Of a DNA stretch of 64,000 nucleotides, positions 54,420 through 64,000 are shown in pieces. The notes below the pieces were generated by a model, which saw only the letters and a list, made by a program, of their open reading frames with translations, had not been told where the DNA came from and did no database searches. The stretch is taken from assembly GCA_007570785.1 (NCBI GenBank), contig ML661885.1:13486915-13550914 (forward strand), read 5' to 3'. The translations under genes and the position numbers were made by a program. The DNA comes from Antilocapra americana. Its lineage: Eukaryota > Chordata > Mammalia > Artiodactyla > Antilocapridae. Each line of letters opens with the position of its first letter. The first letter of the stretch is position 1.

Positions 54420-55889
54420 GTGAGTACCTTCTGCCTTCAGAGTTGCCAGCTATGGAGCCTCTCTGACCTGGTGACTCGGGTCACGCGCTTGAGTAGGAAG
54501 TTAAAGATGCTGACAAGCAAATGGTGTTGTCACTTTGAATTTCATTTCCAAGGGAGAAATCGGCCCCCGCCTGTTCCGTCTCTTCTGGATCTGCTGGAGA
54601 GGATCTGGTCGTTTTTTTAGGTTTCAGGGAATGTGCTAGGGGTCCTGGCAGTGGCAGAGGTATCAAAACCGTGAGAATGAGTTGAAGCTTATTTTGCAAG
54701 TAGATAAATAATGATCTTTTATTAAGCAAATGACAATTATTAAAACGTGTTTTTGATGGGCATTCAGGTGGAGAGGGAAGGGAGGAGAGAAAAGGAAGCC
54801 TATCTCTCCTGAAAACTGTTATAGTTCTCAAAATATCCTCAGAAGAAACCAGGGTTACTCACTGGAGTTTGATAGAAATCTTAGGGAAAGCAGTGGATAC
54901 CTGACATTGAAGTAATTGAAACAAACTTTAAAATTGTCTAAATAATTTATGTGAACAACCACAAGGAACTATTTTTCAACCAAAAGAGTTGTGGCTTAAG
55001 TCTCTGAAATGACATTGCTGGAAATACCGTCCCTGTTCTCACTTCCCGACCAGGTTAGCGTTGCTGTGGACTGAGGGTGAGTGGGGGTAGAGTGTGGTGG
55101 AAAGTTGTTTGGGCCCATCTTTCAGCTGTATTAAATGAGCCTTGTGGATTGGCATCAGTGGAATAGATGGGGTCTTGAATTTACATGGTAAACATTTTCT
55201 TTCAGCTGTTGTATATTCATTTGTTCATTTGTTTATTCATAGATGCAGCCCATGGTTAATTGTCTCCTAAGTGCAAAGCACTGGGTGAGGTGAATAAATC
55301 AGCATGGAAATACCACAATCCATGACCTTAAGGTACCTAGCATCAGGTTAGTAGGAGACTGATGAGCGTGCTTGATGAGGAAGCCAGAGTCTGAAACAAA
55401 CTTGGAAGAGTTTGTGTTAAATAATTTACATTTTTATCAGTAAAAGTTGCTGAGAATGAAGTGGAAATGGTTGGCCATTTGAGAAGCACTGGAAAGGTTG
55501 GGAAAGGCCACAGAGAGAAAACTGATAGGATGATCAACAAAGAATCTTAGAGCTGCCTAATGATAGAGAGAGCAGGTGCTATCAATAGGCAGCACTAATC
55601 TGTTTGAACCTTCCTCATAAAACTGCCACATGGCAGATAATGAGGACGAGCAACACCTAAGAAAGTCCTGCAGGTTGGAGATCATTAAAGATGGTTGTCC
55701 AAAACAGGATGCCTTTGTCTTCTTAAGGGAAGATAACTCAGGAAGCATTTGGGAAATAATTTCCAGCCTTGCCAAGGGCATGAAAGAGGTAAAAATATGA
55801 ACTAAGAAAAAGTCACTAGTAGTGAGTCCAACAACACAGAGATGAGGATAAGAACAGAGTCATGTACCATGGAGGCAGCAGAGTGTAGC
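54420..55889. other. Unique sequence, nothing recognised
   Basis: No repeat consensus or gene. Around 55215-55330 'gcaaagcactgggtgaggtg' hints at an ancient mammal-wide repeat. Confidence 0.35.
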
Positions 55890-57785
55890 AGAATTTCTGG
55901 GGCTTATTGTAACCCTCTGTTTAACTTTTAGAGCAGGGGTCCCCAACCTCTAGGCCATGGACCAGTACTTCCTGTCAGTTTAGAAATAAGGTGAGCAATA
56001 AATATAATGTGCTTGAATCATTCTAAAACCATCCCTCCCTGCTCCTGTCCGTGGAAAAATTGTCTTCCATGAAACCAGTCCCTGGTGCCAAAAAGGCTGG
56101 GGACTGCTGCTTTAGAGGAACAGTCAAAATGTTTCCACAGTGGTCATACCATTTTATATTTCCACCAGCAATGTAGGAGCATTCTAATTTTCCCACATTT
56201 CATCCACACTTGTTAACTGTAGCTGTTCTAGTGGGTAGGAAGTGTTATTTCATTGTGGTTTTCATTTGCATTTCCCTTATGGTTATGCATCTTTTTGTGT
56301 TGTTAATCATTTGTATATGTTATTTGAAGAAATGTCTATTTTGACACTTTGCCCATTTTTTAGCTGGTGTTTTATTATTGAGCTATGTTCTTTGAGTAGT
56401 CTAGATACTTGCAAGCAAATGTTTCCTTCCATTCTATGGGTTTTCTCAGTTTCCTGTAAAGCACAAAAGTTTTATGCAATTTATTTTTTCTTATTGTTTG
56501 TTTTTGCTGTTATATCTAAGGAATCATTACTTAACCCATGGTCCTGTAAATACTCCTGAGTTTTTTTCAAAGAACTTAATACCTGTAGTTTTTACACTTT
56601 GGTCTGTGATCCATTTTGAATAAATTTTTTTGTGTATGGTGTGAGATAGGGGTCCAACTTCATACTTTTACATGTAGATATCCAATTGTCTGAGCACAAC
56701 TGAAAAGGACATTGTTTTGTCTGCTGAATTGTCTTGATAATTTTGTCAAAAATAATATACACTAAATGTAAGGGTATATTTATGAACTTTTAATTGATCT
56801 AAATGTTTGTCCTTCTACTACCATCACACAGTGCTGACTATTGTAGCTTCACAGTAGTAGCTTCACTTTTGAAATAGAAATTTTGGAATCCAAATTTTCT
56901 GCGTTTTGCCTCTTCTGAGTCCTTTGTATTTCCAAATGAATTCTAGGATGAGCTTGCCAGTTTCTGCAGAGAAGTAAGCTGGTATTTTGATAAGGATTGT
57001 GTTTAATCTCTTAAATCAATTTGGGAAGTAGTAACATCTTAACAATAATAAGTCTTCTGACCCTTGAATATGAGATGTCTTTCCATTTATTTAAAATTAT
57101 TAAGCCTATTTTGAATTTCTTTCAATGATAATTTTTGTAGTTTTCAAAGTATATAAGATTGGTGCTTTATTCCTTTGAATTTTATCCTTTTGATGCTATT
57201 ATAAATAGAATTGATTGTTCTTTATCAATGTCTAGAAATATAATCAATATTTGTATATAAATCTTTTACCCTGAGATCTTGCTGAACTCATTTATTCCTT
57301 TTAATGGATTTCAGCACCTTCTTTAGAACTTTTCTGTGTAGATGATTATGTTGTATGCAAAGTAAGAGTGTTTACTGCCCTTTCCAATCTGAATGCCATT
57401 TATTTCACTTTCTTACCTAATTTCCCTGGTTAGAACCTACAGTAAGATGTTGAGTCAAAGTGGCAAAAATGAACATACCTGTCTTGTTCCTAATCTCAGG
57501 GATAGATCATTCAGTCATCTCATCATTAAGAATTATATTTGCTGTGGGTTTTTTGAAGATGCTGTTTATCAGGTTGAAGTTCCCTCCTAGTTTGAGTGTT
57601 TTAATCACAAGAGATACTGGATTTTGACAAGTGCTTTCCTACATGATCATGCGATTTGTTTTTATTGATATGGTATATTATATAAATTGATATTTCAATG
57701 TTAAACTAATGTTGCATTCATGGGCTAAATCCCACTTGGTTGGAATGTATAATCTTTTATTTCTGTATCTGATGATGTAATGAAT
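55890..57785 (-). mobile_element. Ancient L1 (L1M), inverted 5' part
   Basis: Antisense decayed ORF2: 'taaccctctgtttaactttt' (interrupted by a hAT MITE at 55934), 'tggtcataccattttatatt', 'ttctgtgtagatgattatgt', 'catgggctaaatcccacttg'. Many stops. It adjoins a plus-strand L1M 3' end (57786-58265) whose ORF2 position follows closely on the left edge of this segment. Confidence 0.82.
55934..56109. mobile_element. hAT-type MITE (MER30/Charlie-like) with target duplication
   Basis: Left end 'caggggtccccaacctctag', right end 'ggctggggactgctg', interior 'gtccgtggaaaaattgtctt'. Eight-base flanks ttttagag (55926-55933) and ctttagag (56110-56117) differ at one position. L1M text continues across it, so it landed in that L1. 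Confidence 0.87.
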
Positions 57786-58265
57786 GTTCAGAATGGCATT
57801 ATAGGCCACCCAAAGTGAAAACAACTCAATTTTCTGTTAGCTGCTGATGAAATTTGCTACATCCAAGCACTGGAATGTTAATCCTTGGTGTAAAGAAGTA
57901 AAATTCTAATATATGCTACATATTGGCTGAACTCGGAAAACAATTTTAAGGGCCAGTATCAAGTCATGGGTTACACAATTCCATTTGTATAAAAGGTACA
58001 AAATAGGCAAATGTATAGACACAAAGATTAGTGGTTGGCTGGGGCTGCAGGGTGGGAGACTGGCAGGGCAAGGGAGGGGAGGATTGTGGGGAAATAAGGA
58101 ATAATCACTAATAAAGACAGCTTTTTTTGAGTGAAAATGTTCTAAAATTAATGGATGGTGGTGGCATAACTTGAAATGTGAACATATTAAAAGATATTTA
58201 CTTTTACACCTTAAAGGGATCAATTGCATGGCATGTGAATTATCTCTAAAATGGTTATGTACATA
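57786..58265 (+). mobile_element. Ancient L1 (L1M) 3' end, sense part
   Basis: Plus strand: 'gtgaaaacaactcaattttc', 'tgttagctgctgatgaaatt', 'caattccatttgtataaaag', 'gtggttggctggggctgcag', 'tgcatggcatgtgaattatc'. Together with the preceding antisense segment it fits one element with a 5' inversion. Confidence 0.82.
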
Positions 58266-59859
58266 TAAAAAATGCTTCGCTATGAACTAGCCATCCCAAG
58301 TCTTTCACATCCATTATGTTGTTTAGTGATGACAGCAACCCTGTTAGAGGGGATTATTATTGCTATTTTGCAAATGAAAAAACTGAGGTCTAGAGACCTC
58401 AGTTAGGTAGGTAACTTGTCCCGGATCAATAACTTGTAAACCCAGATTAAAGCAGGTTGTGTGCTTGTGAAGCCCAAAGTTAATCGTGGAGCTCTTCTAG
58501 CTGAGGAGACATCTTATTTCAGTGCAGCTGACCTCTATCTACTGCATTTTTTCCATCCTTGGTCATACACTTTCTATCAGTATAGGGAAAGAAAAATGGA
58601 GGCTAAAGGCCACTTAAATAACGTGAGTAGCCTTATAAATTTGTACCTAGTAAAGAAAAAACAGAATGATCGATGCAGGCTATTTAAGATGACAGCCCAA
58701 CTCTCCATGTGTTTTTTCGGTGTAGACACATTCTTCAGGAGGATTCATGTCTATGAACTTTAAAAAAAAAAAAAAAAGACTGTTGGAGAGAAGAGGTAGT
58801 TTCCAACACTGATTTGTGCTGCAGTGAATTAAGGCCGGGGCAAAAGGCTCTCTTTTTCTTTTTTAAAACTCTTTTGCCATCTGGTTTAAGTGTCCCCTTA
58901 ACATAGTTTTCAGGCTATGAAATTCTGTACATCTTTATGAAGCTCAAGAATTGACCTTTGAGAGGGAAAAGTCTTACTTTATTATGCTGACACCACACAT
59001 CATAACTCTTATTTTGCTTGGAGATCTCGTTCACTGTCATCACCAACATGTGCAACAAGAGATACGTCATGTTTATGGCTGGAATATTCCTTTTATTTCC
59101 AGTTATAATTTTCCCATAAAATCTCAACTGAAAATAATCTCCACGCAGTCATTGAATGTTACTGCTTGGAAGAGAAATGCTAAAACAATTTGCTTATTTA
59201 GGATCCTGAGTATTTCCTAACAGTTTGAAGTGTTTCGGTCCTCCACAAAATATCTTTTCAGCCAGAGCAGTAGTAATGTAAGTCTGTGGCTTCTCTTGTC
59301 ATGTATTTTATGGGATTGTGTTACCTCAATAATATATTTGGTATTCCTCCCCTGTGTATTGGAGTGCAATGGGTAAATAATTCTATATTGACTCTCTCGC
59401 CTGGGTGTTTTATAGCTGTGATTGACATCCTCTCAAGAATTGTTCATTAAAAAATAAAATTTCCCAATGAGACCCAAGAGGGGTAAAAGGCAGGGCATGG
59501 ACATCACACTGAGATGCAAAAAAGTACCTGTGCACATCTTCAAAATTAGATTTTTGTCTTTTACCTGTCATCTTTTTCTATATGTACAAGTTCACCCTTG
59601 AACTGGGTAAGCAGGTTGGGAGGAAGATCTTGCCCCAGGAGGCCAAGGGCAGGAGAAGCAGAAAGTCCTTGGGGAATCCTTAAGGTCAAGCCCTGGGATC
59701 AAAATCCAAAGGACTGGGGTGGGGAAGGAAAGGTTGCAAGAGAGGAAGCAGAAAACAATGTCCAGTAGGGGAGAGCTTGGCCGAAGTAACGGCATAGGGG
59801 CAGAGGAAGGAGTGATCTGAACAATTTCCATAAATGCAGGTGACTCTAAAACTTGGTCC
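58266..59859. other. Unique sequence with ancient-repeat traces
   Basis: About 58300-58440 ('gcaaatgaaaaaactgaggt') looks like an ancient MIR/L2-class tail. A poly(A) run at 58762-58777. No gene recognised. Confidence 0.4.
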
Positions 59860-59980
59860 CTGTGATCTGATGCAGTGAAATTAACATGGCTTTGGAACTG
59901 GATCTGGGTTCAGATTTTGCTTAGTTGCTCAAATAAGTGATTTTACCCCTCTGCACCTGAGCTTCTTATCTATAAAATGA
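59860..59980 (+). mobile_element. MIR SINE fragment
   Basis: 'catggctttggaactggatc', 'tgggttcagattttgcttag', 'cttcttatctataaaatgaa' follow MIR order. Confidence 0.65.
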
Positions 59981-60199
59981 ATATCTTCATGATCACATCA
60001 GCACCATTATAATAACTGTGTCTTCCCAAATCCTTGTAATGTGATAGTCATTTTGCAAAGATAATTGTGTTTAATCATCTGTGCAATCTAAGAGGTATGT
60101 TTTATTTATCCCCATTTTGCACATAGGGGAAACCAGAGCTCAGAAGTTTTAATTAGCTCAAGGTCCTTTCTTACAGCTGGCAAGTTATGAAACCAGTAT
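59981..60199. repeat. Ancient mammal-wide repeat trace
   Basis: 'ccccattttgcacatagggg' and 'gctcaaggtcctttcttaca' resemble the common MIR/L2-class tail. Borders are vague. Confidence 0.4.
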
Positions 60200-63100
60200 T
60201 TTATTTATTTATTTATTTTTCTTTTTTTTAAATTTATTTATTTATTTTTTAAAATTGTTTTTGCCATACATTGTCATGATATCACCATGGGTTTACATAT
60301 GCTTCCCCCCCGGACCCCCCTCCCCCCTCCCCCCCCCCCGGGAAATCTCGCTGCACCAGCCCCGAGCATCAGTCCTGGGCTGGCGATTGATTAGACATAT
60401 GACAATTAACATGCTTCAATGCCCTTCTCCCATATCATCCCACCCTTACCCTCATCCACAAAGTCCACGAGTCTATTCTATACATCTGCGTTCCTTTTGC
60501 TGTCTCGTATGTTGGGTTCTCGTTACCGTCTTTCTAAATTCCATATATATGCGTTAATATACTGTATTGTTGTTTTTGCTTCTGGCTTACTTCCCTCTGG
60601 ATAATGGGCTCCAGTTTCGTCCATCTGAGTAGAATTGCTTCAAATGAATTTTTTTTTAATGCTGAGTAATATTCCATTGTGTATATGTACCACAGCTTTC
60701 TTATCCATTCGTCAGTTGATGGGCATCTAGGTTGCTTCCATGTCCTGGCTATTGTAAACAATGCAGCGATGAACATTGGGGTACACGTGGCTCTTTCAAT
60801 TCTGGTTTCCTTGGTGTATATGCCCAGCAGTGGGATTGCTGGGTCATATGGCAGGTCTATTTGCAGCTTTTTAAGGAACCTCCACACTGTTTTCCATAGT
60901 GGTTGTACTAGTTTGCATTTCCACCAACAGTGTAAGAGGGTTCCCTTTTCTCCACATCCTCTCCAGCATTTATTGCTTGTAGACTTTTGGATGGCAGTCA
61001 TTCTGACTGGTGTAAAGTGGTACCTCATTGTAGTTTTGATTTGCATTTCTCTGATAATGAGTGATGTTGAGCATCTTTTCATGTGTTTGTTAGCCATTTT
61101 TATATCTTCTTTGGAGAAATGTCTGTTAAGTTCTTTGGCCCACTTTTTAATTGGGTTGTTTATTTTTCTAGAATGGAGCTGCAGGAGTTGTTTGTATATT
61201 TTTGAGATTAATTGTTTGTCTGTTGTTTCATTGGCTATTATTTTCTCCCATTCTGAAGGCTGTCTTTTCACCTTGCTTATAGTTTCCTTTGTTGTGCAAA
61301 AGCTTTTAATTTTAATTAGGTCCCATTTGTTTATTCAAGTTTTTATTTCCAATATTCTGGGAGGTGGGTCATGGAGTATCCCGCTTTGGGTTATGGCAGA
61401 GAGTGTTTTGCCTATGTTATCCTCTAGGAGTTTTATAGTTTCTGGTCTTATGCTTAGAGCTTTGATCCATTTTGAGTTTATCTTTGTGTATGGTGTTAGA
61501 AAGTGATCTAGTTTCATTCTTTTACAAGTGGCTGTCCAGTTTTCCCAGCACCACTTGTTAAAGAGGTTGTCTTTTCTCCATTGTATATTCTTGCCTCCTT
61601 TGTCAAAGATAAGGTGTCCATAGATGCGTGGATTTATCTCTGGGCTTTCTAGTCTGTTCCATTGATCTATATTTCTGTCTTTGTGCCAGTACCATACTGT
61701 CTTAATGACTGTGGATTTGTAGTATAGCCTAAAGTCAGGTAGGTTGATTCCGCCAGTTCCATTCTTCTTTCTCAAGATTGCTTTGGCTATACGAGGTTTT
61801 TTGTATTTCCATACAAATTGAGAAATTATTTGTTCTAATTCTTTGAAGAAGACCTCTGGTAGCTTGATAGGAATTGCATTGAATCTATAGATTGCTTTAG
61901 GTAGTATACTCATTTTCACTATATTGATTCTTCCAATCCACGAACACGGTACATTTCTCCATCTGTTTGTGTCCTCCTTGATTTCTTTCATCAGTGTTCT
62001 ATAGTTTTCTATATACAAGTCTTTTGATTCTTTAGGTAGAAATACTCCTAAGTATTTTATTCTTTTTGTTTCGATGGTGAATGGGATTGTTTCCTTAATT
62101 TCTCTTTCTGATTTCTCACTGTTAGTGTATAGGAATGCCAGGGATTTCTGTGTGTTGATTTTGTATCCTGAAACTTTGCTATATTCACTGATTAGCTCTA
62201 GTAATTTTCTCGTAGAGTCTTTAGGGTTTTCAATATAGAGGATCATGTCATCTGCAAACAGAGAGAGTTTTACTTCTTCTTTTCCAATCTGTATTCCTTT
62301 GATTTCTTTATCTGCTCTGATTGCTGTGGCCAAAACTTCCAAAACTATGTTGAATAGTAGTGGTGAGAGTGGGCACCCTTGTCTTGTCCCTGATTTCAGG
62401 GGGAATGCTTCCAGTTTTTCACCATTGAGGATAATGTTTGCTGTGGGTTTGTCATATATAGCTTTTATTATGTTGAGGTATGTTCCTTCTATTCCTACTT
62501 TTTGGAGGGTTTTTATCATAAATGGATGTTGAATTTTGTCAAAGGCTTTCTCTGCATCTATTGAGATAATCATGTGATTTTTATTTTTCAATTTGTTAAT
62601 GTGGTGTATTACATTGATTGATTTACGAATATTGAAGAAACCTTGCATCCCTGGGATAAAGCCTACTTGATCATGATGTATGATCTTTTTGATGTGTTGT
62701 TGGATTCTATTTGCTAGAATTTTGTTGAGGATTTTTGCATCTAAGTTCATCAGTGATATTGGCCTGTAGTTTTCTTTTTTTGTGGCATCTTTGTCGGGTT
62801 TTGGAATTAGGGTGATGGTGGCCTCATAGAATGAGTTTGGAAGTTTACCTTCCTCTGCAATTTTCTGGAAGAGTTTGAGTAGAATAGGTGTTAGCTCTTC
62901 TCTAAATTTTTGGTAGAATTCAGCTGTGAAGCCATCTGGTCCTGGGCTTTTGTTTTTTGGAAGATTTCTGATTACGGTTTCAATTTCCATGCTTGTGATG
63001 GGTCTATTAATATTATCTATCTCTTCCTGGTTTAGTCTTGGAAAGTTGTACTTTTCTAGGAATTTGTCCATTTCATCCAAATTGTCCAGTTTATTTGCAT

Positions 63101-64000
63101 ATAGTTGCTGATAATAGTCTCTTATGATCCTTTGTATTTCTGTGTTTTCTGTTGTGATCTCTCCGTTTTCATTTCTAATTCTGTTGATTTGGTTCTTCTC
63201 CCTTTGTTTCTTGATGAGTCTGGCTAATGGTTTGTCAATTTTATTTATCTTCTCAAAGAACCAGCTTTTGGCTTGGTTGATTTTTGCTATGGTCTCTTTT
63301 GTTTCCTTTGCATTTATTTCTGCCCTGATCTTTAAGATTTCTTTCCTTCTACTAGACCTGGGCTTCTGCATCTCTTCCCTTTCTAGTTGCTTTAGGTGTA
63401 AAGTAAGGTTGTTTATTTGATTTTTTTCTTGTTTCCTGAGGTGAGCTTTTATTGCTATGAACTTTCCCCTTAGCACTGCTTTCACAGTGTCCCATAGGTT
63501 TTGGGCTGTTGTGTTTTCATTTTCATTCGTTTCCATGCATAACTGAATTTCAGTTTTGATTTCTTCTGTGATTTGTTGGTTATTCAGCAGTGTGTTGTTG
63601 AGCCTCCATATGTTGGAAGTTTTGAAAGGTTTTCTCCTATAATTGATATCTAATCTCACTGCATTGTGGTCAGAAAAGATGCTTGGGATGATTTCAATAT
63701 TTTTGAATTTATCAAGGTTAGATTTATGGCCCAGGATGTGATCTATCCTGGAGAAGGTCCCGTGTGCACTTGAGAAAAAGGTGAAATTCCTTGTTTTGGG
63801 GTGGAATGACCTATAGATATCAATTAGGTCTAGTTGATCTATTGTATCATTTAAAGTTTGAATTTCCTTGTTACTTTTCTGTCTAGTTGATCTGTCCATT
63901 GGTGTGAGTGGTGTATTAAAGTCTCCCACTATTATTGTGTTGTTGTTGATTTCCCCTTTCATACTTGTTAGCATTTGCCTTACATATTGTGGAGCTCCTA
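60200..64000 (-). mobile_element. Large young L1 (bovine type), runs off the window
   Basis: Antisense L1: (TTTA)n/T-rich tail, 3' UTR with a long C-rich tract (G-rich on the element strand), then ORF2 up to the window edge. About 3.8 kb is present, so the copy is at least half of a full L1, and the 5' end is outside. The low number of disablements marks it as recent. It is the source-type reference for the truncated copies at 6548, 14031, 35084 and 38353. Confidence 0.96.
60534..64000 (-). pseudogene. L1 ORF2p (endonuclease/reverse transcriptase), one in-frame stop
   Basis: Open on the minus strand from the window edge to 61335, then one TGA (61335-61337), then open in the same frame to the normal end (HIYGI, 60534). 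Numbered from the Met at 63974: endonuclease GDFN at 17-20 and SDHNAV at 101-106; [12 protein letters not shown] at 471-480, [14 protein letters not shown] at 529-542, catalytic FADD at 573-576. After the stop come INKWDLIK and the Cys/His motif [18 protein letters not shown]. The stop removes roughly the last 265 residues including that motif. The N-terminus lies beyond the window, so the upstream frame and ORF1 cannot be judged. ORF2p normally nicks target DNA and copies L1 RNA at the nick. Confidence 0.93.

Noticed and set aside
60679..61506. 275-residue plus-strand frame with hydrophobic segments
   Set aside because: It is the antisense shadow of L1 ORF2. Its apparent membrane segments come from reading A-rich coding sequence backwards.
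1..64000. CRISPR arrays, prokaryotic operons, integrons or phage modules
   Set aside because: Nothing in the window resembles these. Repeat content is entirely mammalian nuclear, so a novel microbial-type system is not supported.

Overview
The window is repeat-dense mammalian nuclear DNA from a ruminant, almost certainly a bovid. The evidence is the combination of Bov-tA and Bov-A2 SINEs, BovB (RTE) LINE copies, CHR-type cetartiodactyl SINEs and young bovine-type L1 3' ends. I find no confirmed host protein-coding gene, RNA gene or CRISPR array. The open frames of real origin belong to retrotransposons. Repeat families were named by recognising their consensus; no database search was possible, so subfamily names are provisional.

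Layout. 1-6113: L1 3' fragments, Bov-tA SINEs and MIRs, then a nested block (about 4738-6113) in which BovB, L1 and a second BovB sit inside an old LTR-like element. 6531-8096: a young antisense L1 split by a 400-base run of N that is almost certainly an assembly artefact. 8350-13340: mostly unique DNA with scattered SINEs. 13745-15213: a decayed Tigger-like DNA transposon carrying an L1 and a BovB fragment. 15700-36590: SINEs, BovB 3' ends and long unique stretches, with a poly(A)-only insertion at 34632-34698. 36589-39675: the longest BovB copy (antisense, dead), itself hit by an L1. 39676-54000: SINEs, a solo MaLR LTR with intact target duplication, a 51-bp inverted repeat beside a SINE, a MER2-like MITE, a CHR SINE and hAT MITEs. 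54198-54419: a CpG-richer segment bounded by good splice signals, the best candidate for a host exon. 55890-58265: an ancient L1 with a twin-priming-type inversion and a hAT insertion. 60200-64000: the 3' part of a large young antisense L1 whose ORF2 runs off the window and is broken by one TGA.

The parts do not form a pathway. L1 machinery probably supplied the endonuclease and reverse transcriptase for the L1 copies and CHR SINEs. BovB probably mobilised Bov-tA and Bov-A2, which share its 3' end. The DNA transposons (Tigger, MER2-like, hAT) are old and non-autonomous here. I see no novel biological system. The most informative items are the assembly artefact, the nearly intact L1 ORF2, the tail-only insertion, the inverted-repeat/SINE rearrangement, the twin-primed L1 and the candidate exon.
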